Shown here in pieces: positions 43,428 to 51,313 of a stretch of DNA of 64,000 bases. The notes beneath the pieces were generated by a model. That model was not told the DNA's origin, did not search any database, and saw nothing but the letters and a program-made list of their open reading frames with translations. Source of the DNA: Bradyrhizobium liaoningense (GTDB taxonomy: Bacteria; Pseudomonadota; Alphaproteobacteria; Rhizobiales; Xanthobacteraceae). The position numbers and the translations under genes are program-made. The stretch's first letter is position 1; each line of letters begins with the position of its first letter. The stretch is taken from positions 62,001 to 126,000 of the forward strand of contig NZ_JAFCJM010000007.1 of the NCBI RefSeq assembly GCF_018130955.1, in the 5' to 3' direction.

Positions 43428-43575
43428 TCAATGTCCGGTGGTCGCCGTCAGGTGCGGCGGATAGCGCTCGCCTGCGACTCGTATCGCCGCGGCGGATTTC
43501 TCGATCTTATCGAGGTCGGCTGCAGTCAGCTCCACGTTCGCAGACTTGAGGTTTTCCTTCGGGCGGCGCGAGGAT
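43428..43575 (-). pseudogene. Aldo/keto reductase C-terminal remnant
   Basis: The minus-strand frame ends with E-N-L-K-S-A-N-V-E-L-T-A-A-D-L and Y-P-P-H-L-T-A-T-T-G-H, the standard C-terminus of aldo/keto reductases. The barrel and active site are absent; the open frame upstream of it (to 43934) is unrelated and overlaps the small plus-strand gene. It is a relic. Confidence 0.65.
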
Positions 43576-43583
43576 TCGCGCAT

Positions 43584-43606
43584 AAGCGGGCAGAGCATGC
43601 CCGCTT
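43584..43606. repeat. Perfect 9-bp stem-loop
   Basis: Arms AAGCGGGCA (43584-43592) and TGCCCGCTT (43598-43606) with loop GAGCA. There is no adjacent T-run. It may be a transcript-end hairpin or part of a dispersed palindromic element; it lies beside the aldo/keto reductase relic. Confidence 0.55.
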
Positions 43607-43754
43607 CGTCGAGGCCAGTGCCCCTCGCACCTTGGCACGCCACGGCCCCGCTGCTTCCCTGAATTCCGAGCGCCCTTACCAAAAAGCTTAACATGCCTGA
43701 ATTACCAGCCAGAAGATTCGGTCTAGGATGAGGTTTTCTCTCTTGGGGCATTTC

Positions 43755-43955
43755 ATGTTCGACACCGCCACCACCGCCTTTTTGCGCGCGGTTCTCGATG
43801 TAGTATGCGAGAGCGTCTCGCGCAGCGAGACCGGAGCACGTGTCCATGTAACCTCGAAGATCCTCGAGGCAGCCACAATGGGCGAAGTTTCTCCCGAGGG
43901 TCTCAGGCAGGTTGGCCGTGAGGCTCTGTCTCACGCGGCCACCATGTGGCGCTGA
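43755..43955 (+). CDS. Small conserved-looking hypothetical protein
   Basis: A 66-residue protein from ATG 43755, after CTTGGGGCATTTC. Its sequence M-F-D-T-A-T-T-A-F-L-R-A-V-L-D, later T-S-K-I-L-E-A-A and G-R-E-A-L, is like short helical proteins I associate with Bradyrhizobium genomes, where no function is known. It is acidic and helix-rich, without membrane segment or cysteine motif. The next gene starts 12 bases after its stop, so they are probably cotranscribed. Confidence 0.6.
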   Translation: MFDTATTAFLRAVLDVVCESVSRSETGARVHVTSKILEAATMGEVSPEGLRQVGREALSHAATMWR

Positions 43956-43967
43956 TCCGGAGCGGCC

Positions 43968-44372
43968 GTGAACTTCCAGGTGACGGTTCTTAAGATCCTG
44001 GTGGCCTATCCGGATGGATTCGCCTTGATGGAGGACCTCAAACGCGACATGGCCGTCCTGGCGACTAGCGGACGCGATTGGGCGGACCGAACCAGACGCC
44101 TCGCGGCACAGGTCCCGGATCTCGACATCTGGTCACAAGGGCTGGTCGAACGCGTAAGCGGCGGGTGGCGATTGACTTCCAAGGGGCGGGAGGTGCTCGA
44201 ATTTATGGAAGCCCGGCCGGTAACGCCCCAACCCGTCGAAGCAGTCTCGATCGATCACGGAGCGTTACCCGAAAAAGCGCTCGTTCCTCCGCTCCCGCTG
44301 CCTGCCGACCGTGCGAAGCGGCGCCGTGAACGCCGGGAGGCCCGCGAACGGGCAAGAGCAAGCGCCTCTTAA
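43968..44372 (+). CDS. Hypothetical winged-helix-like protein
   Basis: A 134-residue protein starting at GTG 43968. The first 85 residues (V-T-V-L-K-I-L-V-A-Y-P-D-G, then W-S-Q-G-L-V-E-R and W-R-L-T-S-K-G-R-E-V-L) look like a small winged-helix module. The last 30 residues are highly basic with K-R-R-R-E-R-R-E-A-R, suggesting nucleic acid contact. It is coupled to the small protein before it. The function is unknown; a DNA-binding accessory role is inferred. Confidence 0.6.
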   Translation: MNFQVTVLKILVAYPDGFALMEDLKRDMAVLATSGRDWADRTRRLAAQVPDLDIWSQGLVERVSGGWRLTSKGREVLEFMEARPVTPQPVEAVSIDHGALPEKALVPPLPLPADRAKRRRERREARERARASAS

Positions 44373-44726
44373 GGTGTCATCGGGACCAAAGAATTGTCGC
44401 CAGCTCTGCGCGGCGGCGCTATAGTCCCGGACTGTAGCTCGCCTCCTCAGCCTCAAGCGCACCGCCGTTGCTTGTTTGCGGCCATGCCGCCGCGATCTAC
44501 CGATCGCGCTTCGATTCGGCCACTAGGCAGCCGAGTTGCGCACCGGGCACATCAAAGAGCCGGTACGGCCCGAAACGCGAACCCATGCGCGGTCGCCGGG
44601 CCGTACCACGCCCGCGTCCCCGCATTCATACCCTCAGCGAAACCTGAAGAGTCCAGCGCGTGCAAGCATTGCGCCGAAACTGACTGCTCTGCTTCTAACG
44701 ATCGCCTCAATAGATCTTGAGAACAC

Positions 44727-45104
44727 GCTCGCCGGATGGTCCAAGCTGTAATGATCACGAAGCGTCCTGCCGGCGTAGTCTTGGCGGAACAGGCCGCGGT
44801 TGCGCAAGATTGGTACCACCTGCTCGGAGAACAAGTCGAAGCCGCCGGGCGGGAAGGGCGGCATGACGTTGAAGCCGTCGGCGGCACCGTTTTCGAACCA
44901 GAGCCTGTTGCGCTCAAGGCGGCGAAAACATTGGGTAAGCGCTTTCTGGGCGATCCCTTCGAGCCGGCGCCTGATCACGTTGAAGCGCTGCGGTCCATCG
45001 TTCTGCACCTTCAGAACCATCGCCGACCACTTGCCGGCGATCTCGTCGAACAGTGCGCGGCTCGGACAGTCGGATGAGAAGTATTGCGGCCGTGGCGCGA
45101 GCAA
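44727..45104 (-). pseudogene. Chimeric relic: HxlR N-terminus joined to luciferase-like monooxygenase tail
   Basis: From TTG 45104 the first 68 or so residues are over 90% identical at DNA level to the HxlR gene at 40184, up to L-E-R-N-R-L near 44903. The frame then continues without a stop into A-D-G-F-N-V-M-P-P-F-P-P-G-G-F-D-L-F and R-N-R-G-L-F-R-Q-D-Y-A-G-R-T-L-R-D-H. That is the C-terminus of NtaA/SnaA-type FMN monooxygenases and is foreign to HxlR. The Shine-Dalgarno GGAGGAAA has become GGATGAAA. The protein lacks the HxlR wing and the luciferase barrel, so it is most likely non-functional, though the frame is open to 44634. Confidence 0.75.
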
Positions 45105-45117
45105 GGCGGTTTCATCC

Positions 45118-45171
45118 GATATACCAAGGCGATTTAGGGTGCCTAGTTGACGCTTGGTATATTCTAGATAC
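45118..45171. repeat. Duplicated hxlR promoter/operator region
   Basis: The segment from about 44905 to 45228 repeats 40425-40745 at roughly 91% identity by eye, including both arms of the inverted repeat (ATATACCAAG and CTTGGTATAT) and the start of the divergent M-S-H frame at 45210. It is a direct repeat 4.5 kb apart that brackets the chemoreceptor. Confidence 0.7.
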
Positions 45172-45594
45172 TCAAGGCGGGGGTTTACTGCAACAGAGAG
45201 ACCTGTTCCATGTCGCACGTCAACACAGGCTATTTCGCCCCTTCAGCCCACGTCCCTGGCGTACGGCATCGTCTTCGCACCATGACGCGCGGGCTGCCGG
45301 CGTAGGTGAATCCTTGCGCTCTCGGTTGAGCGAGCTTTGGGGTCCGAGCATCCTGCAGCCAACGGCAGAGTGCTGACGGTTCACGATCAGGATCTTCCGT
45401 ACAGGAATTGCGGGTGCGGGATGTTGTCGTGAAAGCTAGCCATGCGTCGCTCTGTTCCTATCGGAAGTTGCAATTGAGAAAGCGCAGCGGCGCGTCCCGG
45501 TCTCGGGTGCGAACATCGCGACTAGCGAACTCAATTCGACTTTCTGACGCCGGACGTCATCACATCGCTAGGATTTGGACGAGCTTTTAGACTA

Positions 45595-46326
45595 ATGAAT
45601 TTGGTCGAGGATTCATTCCAGGAGTTCGTTGACGCCATCCAGACGGCGGGCGATGCGGATGCATTCGAGAGGGTCGCCGTACGGTTAGCGCAAAAGTTAG
45701 GCTTCCAGCAATTTGCATATCTGCGCCTCACCGGCGACAATACCGTGCTGATTTCATCATATCCGCCCCCGTGGACCAGCCGATATTTTCATCTTGGATA
45801 TCAGCACCTCGATCCCGTGGTCCTTCGCGCCCAGCGCGAACGCGACCTGTTCAGCTGGGGCGGGGCGAGCCGCGCGCCCGCCGGAAATCGAGCGCAGCGT
45901 CAGTTCTTTGACGAGGCGACGACCTTCGGTATTCGATCCGGGATCACTGTGCCGATCAGAGGTGGCTTCGGACGAACTGCCGCCTTTACGTTGGCGACGA
46001 GCGATCCCGAGATTGATCTGCATCGGCGCGTTGACGAATGGAAAGATGTCATTCAGCAAGTAGGTCTTTATTTCCATGTCCACGTGGCTGCCAGGCTTGA
46101 CGCCGCGTTCGGTGCGCATCGGCCTGCTCATGATGAACTGACGCAGCGCGAGCGTCAGTGCCTTGCGTGGACGGCGCAAGGAAAGACGGTCGCCGACATT
46201 GCAGTTCTCGTCACCATTGCGCCGCGGACGGTGGTCTTTCATCTTGAGAACGCGCGCCGCAAACTCGGCGCGGCATCGATCGCCCAGTGTGTTGCGATTG
46301 CCCTGCGGCGGGGCTTGTTGGTCTGA
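45595..46326 (+). CDS. LuxR family quorum-sensing regulator
   Basis: A 243-residue regulator with an autoinducer-binding domain (1-165) and a LuxR helix-turn-helix (175-243). The ligand-pocket pattern is present: P-P-P-W-T-S-R-Y-F...G-Y...D-P-V near 59-77 with the conserved Trp, Tyr and Asp, L-F-S-W near 86, and G-I-R-S-G-I-T-V-P-I near 120. The DNA-binding part opens with L-T-Q-R-E-R-Q-C-L-A-W and has T-I-A-P-R-T-V-V-F-H-L. luxI follows 191 bases downstream with a lux box between, the arrangement of a self-inducing pair. It acts as a dimer in the cytoplasm bound to an acyl-homoserine lactone; which one is unknown. Confidence 0.92.
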   Translation: MNLVEDSFQEFVDAIQTAGDADAFERVAVRLAQKLGFQQFAYLRLTGDNTVLISSYPPPWTSRYFHLGYQHLDPVVLRAQRERDLFSWGGASRAPAGNRAQRQFFDEATTFGIRSGITVPIRGGFGRTAAFTLATSDPEIDLHRRVDEWKDVIQQVGLYFHVHVAARLDAAFGAHRPAHDELTQRERQCLAWTAQGKTVADIAVLVTIAPRTVVFHLENARRKLGAASIAQCVAIALRRGLLV

Positions 46327-46442
46327 TCGCGTCCGACTCCATCACTTGCTATCTGAGGAATGTGCTGGCGCTGGTCCGCCGCGACGAGTGGTGCTTTGTA
46401 TCCCAGCCAAAATGGTCTAGCGTGATCCAGCAGATCGATCCG

Positions 46443-46464
46443 CGCCTGCAAAATCTGACAGGCG
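46443..46464. promoter_or_regulatory. lux box upstream of luxI
   Basis: CGCCTG-N10-CAGGCG: perfect 6-bp arms separated by ten bases, containing the CTG-N10-CAG core of LuxR-type operators. It is centred 64 bases before the luxI start, which suits activation of a promoter just downstream. It is the expected binding site of the LuxR protein encoded immediately upstream. Confidence 0.78.
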
Positions 46465-46517
46465 ATTCCTGGGGCGTTTCTAGTGTCAAAGGCCTCCGAT
46501 AACAAAAGGAGGTCGGC

Positions 46518-47156
46518 ATGCATGCCATCGCGCTTCAAACGTCCCAATTTGCTCGTCATCTGGATTATTTAACGTCGATGTATCGGCTTCGCCGCCGCGT
46601 CTTCAAGGACCGGCTCGACTGGAGCGTCTCGGTTTCAGGAGATATGGAAATCGATCTCTATGATGCCCTCAGCCCGACCTATCTCCTCGTGGTTTCGGAG
46701 CAGAGCGCGGTCGTGGGTTGCGTGAGGTTGCTGCCTACCACCGGACCTACAATGCTGGCTGACACCTTTGCCAATCTGCTTGGCAATAGAACGGCGCCAA
46801 GAGACGAAGGCATTCTCGAAAGCTCGCGATTTTGCGTCGACACCACTCACTCCGTCGAGCCCAGCCGCACCGGGCTTAATCGAGCAACCTTTGTGCTGTT
46901 CGCCGCGATGATCGAGGCGATGCGCGCCAGAGAGGCGCGATCGATTGTGACCGTAACCGATTCCCGAATGGAGCGTATTCTAAGGCGAGCGGGTTGGCCT
47001 TTGGAGCGACTTTCTGAGCCGCAGCCGCTTGGGCAGACCATGGCGCTTGCGGGCTTTCTTCACGATTCAGATCAGGCGCTCGAGGCCATGTACCGGCAAG
47101 CCGGCGTCGGCGGACCGGTTCTTGTCTCAACTGACTTGGAGCGTAAGGCCGCCTGA
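46518..47156 (+). CDS. Acyl-homoserine-lactone synthase (LuxI family)
   Basis: A 212-residue autoinducer synthase. The invariant pattern is visible: R-L-R-R-R-V-F near 24-30, a Trp near 35, D-x-Y-D near 47-50, L-R-L-L-P-T-T-G-P-T-M-L near 71-82, and E-S-S-R-F near 102-106. It makes an N-acyl-homoserine lactone from S-adenosylmethionine and an acyl donor; the acyl group cannot be read from sequence. An excellent AAGGAGGT lies four bases before the ATG. A lux box upstream predicts positive feedback, and the next gene 36 bases downstream is probably in the same operon. The C-terminal 30 residues exceed the family core. Confidence 0.93.
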   Translation: MHAIALQTSQFARHLDYLTSMYRLRRRVFKDRLDWSVSVSGDMEIDLYDALSPTYLLVVSEQSAVVGCVRLLPTTGPTMLADTFANLLGNRTAPRDEGILESSRFCVDTTHSVEPSRTGLNRATFVLFAAMIEAMRAREARSIVTVTDSRMERILRRAGWPLERLSEPQPLGQTMALAGFLHDSDQALEAMYRQAGVGGPVLVSTDLERKAA

Positions 47157-47192
47157 TTTATCGTCCAGTCGACGCCGGAGAGCCTCCGTATC

Positions 47193-47729
47193 ATGCTGGC
47201 CAATCCGCGCCACAGCTGCGTCGTTCTCTTGAACGTGACGCGAGGCGAGGGGTGGGACGCTCAGGCGTTCCCCCTTCGCTCCGGAGCACGTCAGCCATTG
47301 CTGCCAGCTTGCTCCGAGATATTCGGCGTTCCTCAAATCGCAGTTGGCGAGTATGAGCCGAGCGTTCTTCCTGATCGGATTGCAGCATCCATCGAGCATC
47401 TCGATGTTGATCCCTTGTCTTTATGGCGGGATCCGCGACTTAAGCCGCGGCTCGTACAATCGGACGTTGGCGTCATCTTCCTGGGCGGCGCGTTTCTTGA
47501 GGAAGAGGTGCTAATCGCGGCACTAGAAGGCGCAAGGCACGGCTATGACATCCGGCTGCTCTCGGATTTATCAGTCGCACGACATGAAGCCGATCGTCCC
47601 CTCGCTTTAGCTCGGCTCGCCCATTACGGAATCTTCGCGACCACGATCCGGCAAGCTCTGCTGGAATGGGCAGTGTCGCAGGCCGATCAAGCCGTCAGCC
47701 GTAAGATCCAGGAACTGCTTTCGCAGTAA
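47193..47729 (+). CDS. Isochorismatase-fold protein lacking catalytic residues
   Basis: A 178-residue protein with the order of strands of cysteine hydrolases (isochorismatase/nicotinamidase family). Strand 1 is V-V-L-L-N-V-T-R where an aspartate is expected. The S-I-E-H...P-L-S-L-W-R-D-P region is near 68, V-G-V-I-F-L-G-G-A-F near 94 sits where the cis-peptide and nucleophile loop belongs, and D-I-R-L-L-S-D-L-S-V-A-R-H follows near 118. No cysteine follows the G-G-A-F-L-E-E-E loop, and the Asp is Asn, so it is probably a pseudoenzyme. It lies 36 bases after luxI and is likely under quorum control. A duplicated fragment of its 3' end lies near 49920. Confidence 0.65.
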   Translation: MLANPRHSCVVLLNVTRGEGWDAQAFPLRSGARQPLLPACSEIFGVPQIAVGEYEPSVLPDRIAASIEHLDVDPLSLWRDPRLKPRLVQSDVGVIFLGGAFLEEEVLIAALEGARHGYDIRLLSDLSVARHEADRPLALARLAHYGIFATTIRQALLEWAVSQADQAVSRKIQELLSQ

Positions 47730-47760
47730 GGCGCCTCCCGCAAGCGCTCAGCTTGCAGGA

Positions 47761-47783
47761 CGGGCTCTCGTAAACCGAGCCCG
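47761..47783 (+). terminator. Stem-loop after quorum-sensing operon
   Basis: Arms CGGGCTC and GAGCCCG with a nine-base loop, 31 bases after the stop of the isochorismatase-like gene. No T-run follows, so termination strength is doubtful. Confidence 0.4.
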
Positions 47784-47923
47784 CTTCCCGGTCTCGGCCT
47801 TCGGCTTCGATCCCTGGCGCACCACACGTCGTGACTGACGGCCTCCGCTCTATGGATCGACTACGAACTTCGATCGCCTTGCCGAACTCCGACAATGCCC
47901 CTCAAAGCAATACTTTGCGGAGG

Positions 47924-47947
47924 CGGCCGCAAGCGGCCGGCGCATTT
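47924..47947 (+). terminator. GC-rich hairpin with short T-run
   Basis: CGGCCGC-AA-GCGGCCG (47924-47939), followed a few bases later by TTTT (47944-47947). This is a better candidate for the end of the luxI operon transcript than the preceding hairpin. Confidence 0.45.
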
Positions 47948-48183
47948 TGATTGCCCCCGGCAGGCGCGGTGGGCGGCGCTCCCGCATAGCCCCGAACCGG
48001 CAGGCCGCAACCGCGCCCCGTCATATCTCTCGATGAGGAATGTTTGCGTGGCGCGGTCCTCCGCTTGCGCTCCGGCTGTTCCGGTGCGGCCTGCCTCGCA
48101 CGTTCGTGGCTTTCCGGTCGCTCTTCGCCGCCCACCCCGCCTTTCGGGGGCAGGACGCGGAAGAGAAGCGAACGGAGATCGGC

Positions 48184-49152
48184 ATGTCCAAGCGTTCAAC
48201 CCACCATCATGCGACCGAGCCGAAACCAAGCCTCTATGAGGAAATCACAACCCACATCGTCGCGGATCTGGAGGCTGGCATCTTCCCATGGGCCCGGCCT
48301 TGGGGAACAGGTGGCGGAAATCAGGTCTTTGCGCTGCCTAGGAATGCAGCCACCGGCAAAGCCTATTCAGGGATCAACGTCTTAATCCTGTGGGGCCGGC
48401 TGTTTGAGTGCAGCTTTGCCTCATCGCGGTGGCTCACCTTTCGGCAGGCCTCAAATCTCGGCGGGACGGTGCGCAAGGGCGAACATGGCGTCACTGTCTG
48501 CTATGCTGACCGCTTCGTCCCCAAGAGCGAGCAGGGTGATGCAAGCAGCGCCAAGCAGGGCCAGCCAGAAGCCGACGGCGCGGCGGTCCCGTTCCTGCGG
48601 CGCTACACCGTCTTCAACGTCGACCAATGCGACAACTTGCCGGATCATTGCCTCGTCGAGGCACCAGCCTTGCCTGAGCGTGAGATCGTGCCGCAGGCGG
48701 AAGCGCTTGCTGCAGCAACTCGCGCCGATATCCGCATTGGTGGCGCGAAGGCTTTCTACTCGGCATCAGAGGATACCGTCCGCATTCCGCCGCAGCCCGC
48801 GTTTTTCGAGCAGATCAACTATTACCGGACGCTGTTTCATGAGCTTGGGCACTGGACCGGCCACCCCTCGCGCTTGAACCGGGATCAGCTCGGAACATTC
48901 GGTTCAAAACGCTACGCCAATGAAGAATTGCTCGCAGAGTTGACAGGAGCCTTTGTCTGCGCCGCGCTGTCGATCAAGCCCACCGTTCGCCATGCCGACT
49001 ACCTGGGTTCTTGGCTGAACGTACTTCGGGAAGATAGCCGCGCGATCTTCCGCGCCGCCAGCAAGGCCTCGAAGGCTGCCGACTTCCTGCTTGCGTTCGG
49101 AGCCGACGGCGCGAGCTTCGCTACCTTGACGGGAGCCGAACGCGGTTCGTGA
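48184..49152 (+). CDS. ardC: ArdC-type antirestriction protein (ssDNA-binding plus zincin domain)
   Basis: A 322-residue protein from ATG 48184 (CGGAGATCGGC upstream). The N-terminal 130 residues are the ArdC ssDNA-binding domain: Y-E-E-I-T-T-H-I near 17, F-P-W-A-R-P-W near 32, A-T-G-K-A-Y-S-G-I-N near 55, and the L-G-G-T-V-R-K-G-E-H-G segment near 96. The C-terminal domain is a metallopeptidase fold with H-E-L-G-H-W-T-G-H near 220 and a downstream E-E-L-L-A-E-L as third-ligand region. Such proteins travel on plasmids and integrative elements, where they shield incoming single-stranded DNA from restriction. The 5' end is duplicated in broken form at 50178. Confidence 0.88.
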   Translation: MSKRSTHHHATEPKPSLYEEITTHIVADLEAGIFPWARPWGTGGGNQVFALPRNAATGKAYSGINVLILWGRLFECSFASSRWLTFRQASNLGGTVRKGEHGVTVCYADRFVPKSEQGDASSAKQGQPEADGAAVPFLRRYTVFNVDQCDNLPDHCLVEAPALPEREIVPQAEALAAATRADIRIGGAKAFYSASEDTVRIPPQPAFFEQINYYRTLFHELGHWTGHPSRLNRDQLGTFGSKRYANEELLAELTGAFVCAALSIKPTVRHADYLGSWLNVLREDSRAIFRAASKASKAADFLLAFGADGASFATLTGAERGS

Positions 49153-49640
49153 CGGGTCCGACCAGGCAAACCACGGCGCAGCCCTCGAGATCACAACAAG
49201 CTCGATGCCCGCGGGAGCGTCAGTGTCGCTTGGGCCCGCTCGAATGGCTGATGGCGCAGCCAAATTTTCCGAACCGAAATCGGCCTCTCAACAGGCCTGC
49301 TCAGGACAATCGCCCTGAGCGATCTGAGGATTTCAACCGTAAACGTCCGGCATAGTCACCGAAACGCAGACGACCGCGGATTTCCAAGGCCGTGCTGCTG
49401 TCGATGGTGGTGCCGACCATGCTTAAAGGGCTCAACTGATCTCGGATATCTGACGGAGGGCTCAATGAGAGAGGATCCCTGATATGCCGAAAGCCGGACC
49501 GTGCGGCGCGATGCTCGCCCTTCCGATCCGGCTTTGCCGTTGGCACAATCCGATCTCAAAGCGGTGCAAAATGAGCCGGAGCTATGTGCTACGGCACGTT
49601 TGGGTTAGCCTCGCGAGAACGGAAGCGGGGTAGAGAAGAA
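49153..49640. other. Gap without supported gene
   Basis: Short frames occur on both strands, for example a basic Asn/Arg/Pro-rich one starting at 49251, but none has a good ribosome site or recognisable family. No repeats were noticed. Confidence 0.4.
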
Positions 49641-49709
49641 CTACTTCTTTTTCTTCTTGGCTTTTTTCGCAGTGGTCTTCTTTGCCGCCTTCTTCGCTTT
49701 CTTGGCCAT
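49641..49709 (-). CDS. Tiny lysine/alanine-rich basic peptide
   Basis: A 22-codon frame on the minus strand that reads M-A-K-K-A-K-K-A-A-K-K and continues with only Lys, Ala and two Thr to the stop. GGAGGG lies three bases before the ATG, an unusually good ribosome site for so short a frame. The composition matches the C-terminal tails of histone-H1-like or HU-like proteins and short lysine-rich peptides of rhizobia. It may bind nucleic acid, or be a remnant of a longer histone-like gene. It lies between ardC and the duplicated block, away from other minus-strand genes. Confidence 0.55.
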   Translation of the reverse strand: MAKKAKKAAKKTTAKKAKKKKK

Positions 49710-49919
49710 GAGCCCTCCGTCAATCCATAAAAGCTAAAAGTGCAGACCGGGAATCAGCATGCACGAAAGCAACCATAACGTCGAATGCGCGAGATTGACA
49801 TCGGGGCGCGCCGCCTAACGTGTTGCGGCTTGGAGTCGAGCCGCAAGAACCCGCGCATGGCGCAAGAGCACGGCCTCGCGAGCAGTTCTCGGGAGGCCGG
49901 TCACCGTGGATTTGAGATC

Positions 49920-50231
49920 AAGGCGAACACCATCCGGCAAGCTCTCCTGGGATGGGCGGTCGCTGGCCGATCAAGCCTTCAGCCGTAGGGAGCTTCGAAC
50001 CGGCAGGTCGGAACCGCGCTTCGTCACATCTCTCGATGATGAATGTTTGCAGGGCGCAGTCCGTCGCGCTCCGCCCGTTCCGGCCTGCCTCTCACGTTCG
50101 GGGCTCGCCGGTCGCTCTTCGCCGCTCGCTCCGCCGTTTGAGGGCAGGGCGGAGAAGATAAGCGAGCGGAGATCATCATGTCCAAGCGTTCAACTCACCT
50201 TTGTGCGCGTAAGCCGAAACCTGGCCTTTAG
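49920..50231 (+). pseudogene. Degraded duplicate of the ardC upstream region and ardC start
   Basis: The stretch repeats, at roughly 80% by eye, pieces of 47650-48250. CCGGCAAGCTCT and GCCGATCAAGCC come from the end of the isochorismatase-like gene. GAACCGGCAG through TCTCTCGATGA and the CGGTCGCTCTTCGCCG block come from the spacer. Last comes an ardC start at 50178 reading M-S-K-R-S-T-H. A stop appears after 17 residues, where one base is missing compared with the intact gene (CTCTATGAG versus CTTTAGAG); similarity fades about 20 bases later. About 340 bases between the parts of the intact locus are missing here. It is a scar of duplication plus deletion. Confidence 0.75.
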
Positions 50232-50527
50232 AGGAGGTCGCGGCCCACGGAGGAGAACGGAAGTAAGCTGTAAGCGGTACGATCAAAGCACAGTGAACTC
50301 CTGCGCAAATGTGTCAGAAACGTTTCCAGTAAGAAATCGGCAAAGTAGGTAGAGCCATGCGCGTTGCCCTGTCTGTTTTCTACGAGACGCGTTCCTTGAA
50401 ACACAAATCGGAATGACTGCTCTATGAGAATTGAGATCGATATAGAATCGACGATCCCTCTGTATGAGCTAAACTGCAGCGACATTTGCAGCCCCTCCAA
50501 TCCGTCGACCGAGCGCGATTGAGGCCG
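50232..50527. other. Junction between ardC scar and liv operon
   Basis: No gene was recognised. Base composition changes from mixed, A/T-tolerant sequence before about 50480 to strongly G/C-rich third positions in the liv genes, so an island boundary or insertion point probably lies here. The liv promoter must be in this stretch but no clear hexamers were seen. Confidence 0.35.
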
Positions 50528-51313
50528 ATGCTGTCGGGAAGCAACTCTCCACTCCTGTTCATTCGCGACGTCAGCGTCGTGTTCGGCGGCATCGTCGCGC
50601 TCAACGGCGTGTCCTTTGACATGCACAAGGGACAGATCCTCGGCTTGATCGGGCCCAACGGCGCCGGCAAGACCACGCTGTTCAACTGTCTGTCCCGGCT
50701 CTATCAGCCCTCGTCCGGCGACATCCTGATGGAAGGCGCAAGCATCCTGACGCGGCCGCCGCACCGGATCGCCGAGATCGGCATTGGCCGCACATTCCAG
50801 AACGTGGCGCTGTTTCCGAACCTCTCGGTGATGGACAATGTCCGCGTCGGCACGCACGCCCGGACGTCCAGCGACATCATCAGCGACTCGCTGCGCCTGG
50901 CCTGGATCCGCCGCAGCGAGACCGACGTCAACAAGAAGGTGCACGAGATCCTCGCCTACCTCGACCTCGAGGAGGTCGCCCACACCGTCGTATCCGGGCT
51001 ACCCTTCGGCACGCAGAAGCGCGTCGAGCTGGCCCGCGCGCTCGCGGCCGACCCGAAGATCCTGCTGCTCGACGAGCCCGCCGGCGGCCTCAATCACGAG
51101 GAAGTCTACGTGCTTGGCGACCTCATCCGCCGCATTCGCGACGAGCGCCATATGACGGTGCTGCTGGTCGAGCACCACATGGGCCTCGTGATGTCGATCG
51201 CCGATCACGTCGTCGCGCTGAATTTCGGCAAGAAGCTCGCGGAAGGCACGCCGGCCCAGGTGCAGGCGGACCCCGACGTCATCAAGGCCTATCTCGGGAG
51301 CAAGGACCAATGA
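50528..51313 (+). CDS. livG: Branched-chain amino acid ABC transporter ATP-binding protein LivG
   Basis: A 261-residue ATPase from ATG 50528 (GAGG upstream; ATG 50486 would add 14 residues). Walker A G-P-N-G-A-G-K-T-T near residue 44, a Q-loop F-Q-N-V-A-L-F near 98, a signature region where the usual LSGGQ reads L-P-F-G-T-Q-K-R (the LivG form), and Walker B I-L-L-L-D-E-P-A-G-G-L near 176, then the H-loop E-H-H-M near 216. It powers import of branched-chain amino acids or other hydrophobic/aromatic compounds through LivH-LivM. It overlaps livF by four bases (ATGA). Confidence 0.93.
   Translation: MLSGSNSPLLFIRDVSVVFGGIVALNGVSFDMHKGQILGLIGPNGAGKTTLFNCLSRLYQPSSGDILMEGASILTRPPHRIAEIGIGRTFQNVALFPNLSVMDNVRVGTHARTSSDIISDSLRLAWIRRSETDVNKKVHEILAYLDLEEVAHTVVSGLPFGTQKRVELARALAADPKILLLDEPAGGLNHEEVYVLGDLIRRIRDERHMTVLLVEHHMGLVMSIADHVVALNFGKKLAEGTPAQVQADPDVIKAYLGSKDQ

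Noticed and set aside
43576..43934. Upstream part of the minus-strand frame ending in the aldo/keto reductase relic
   Set aside because: Only the last 42 residues resemble the reductase; the rest overlaps the small plus-strand gene and has no similarity.
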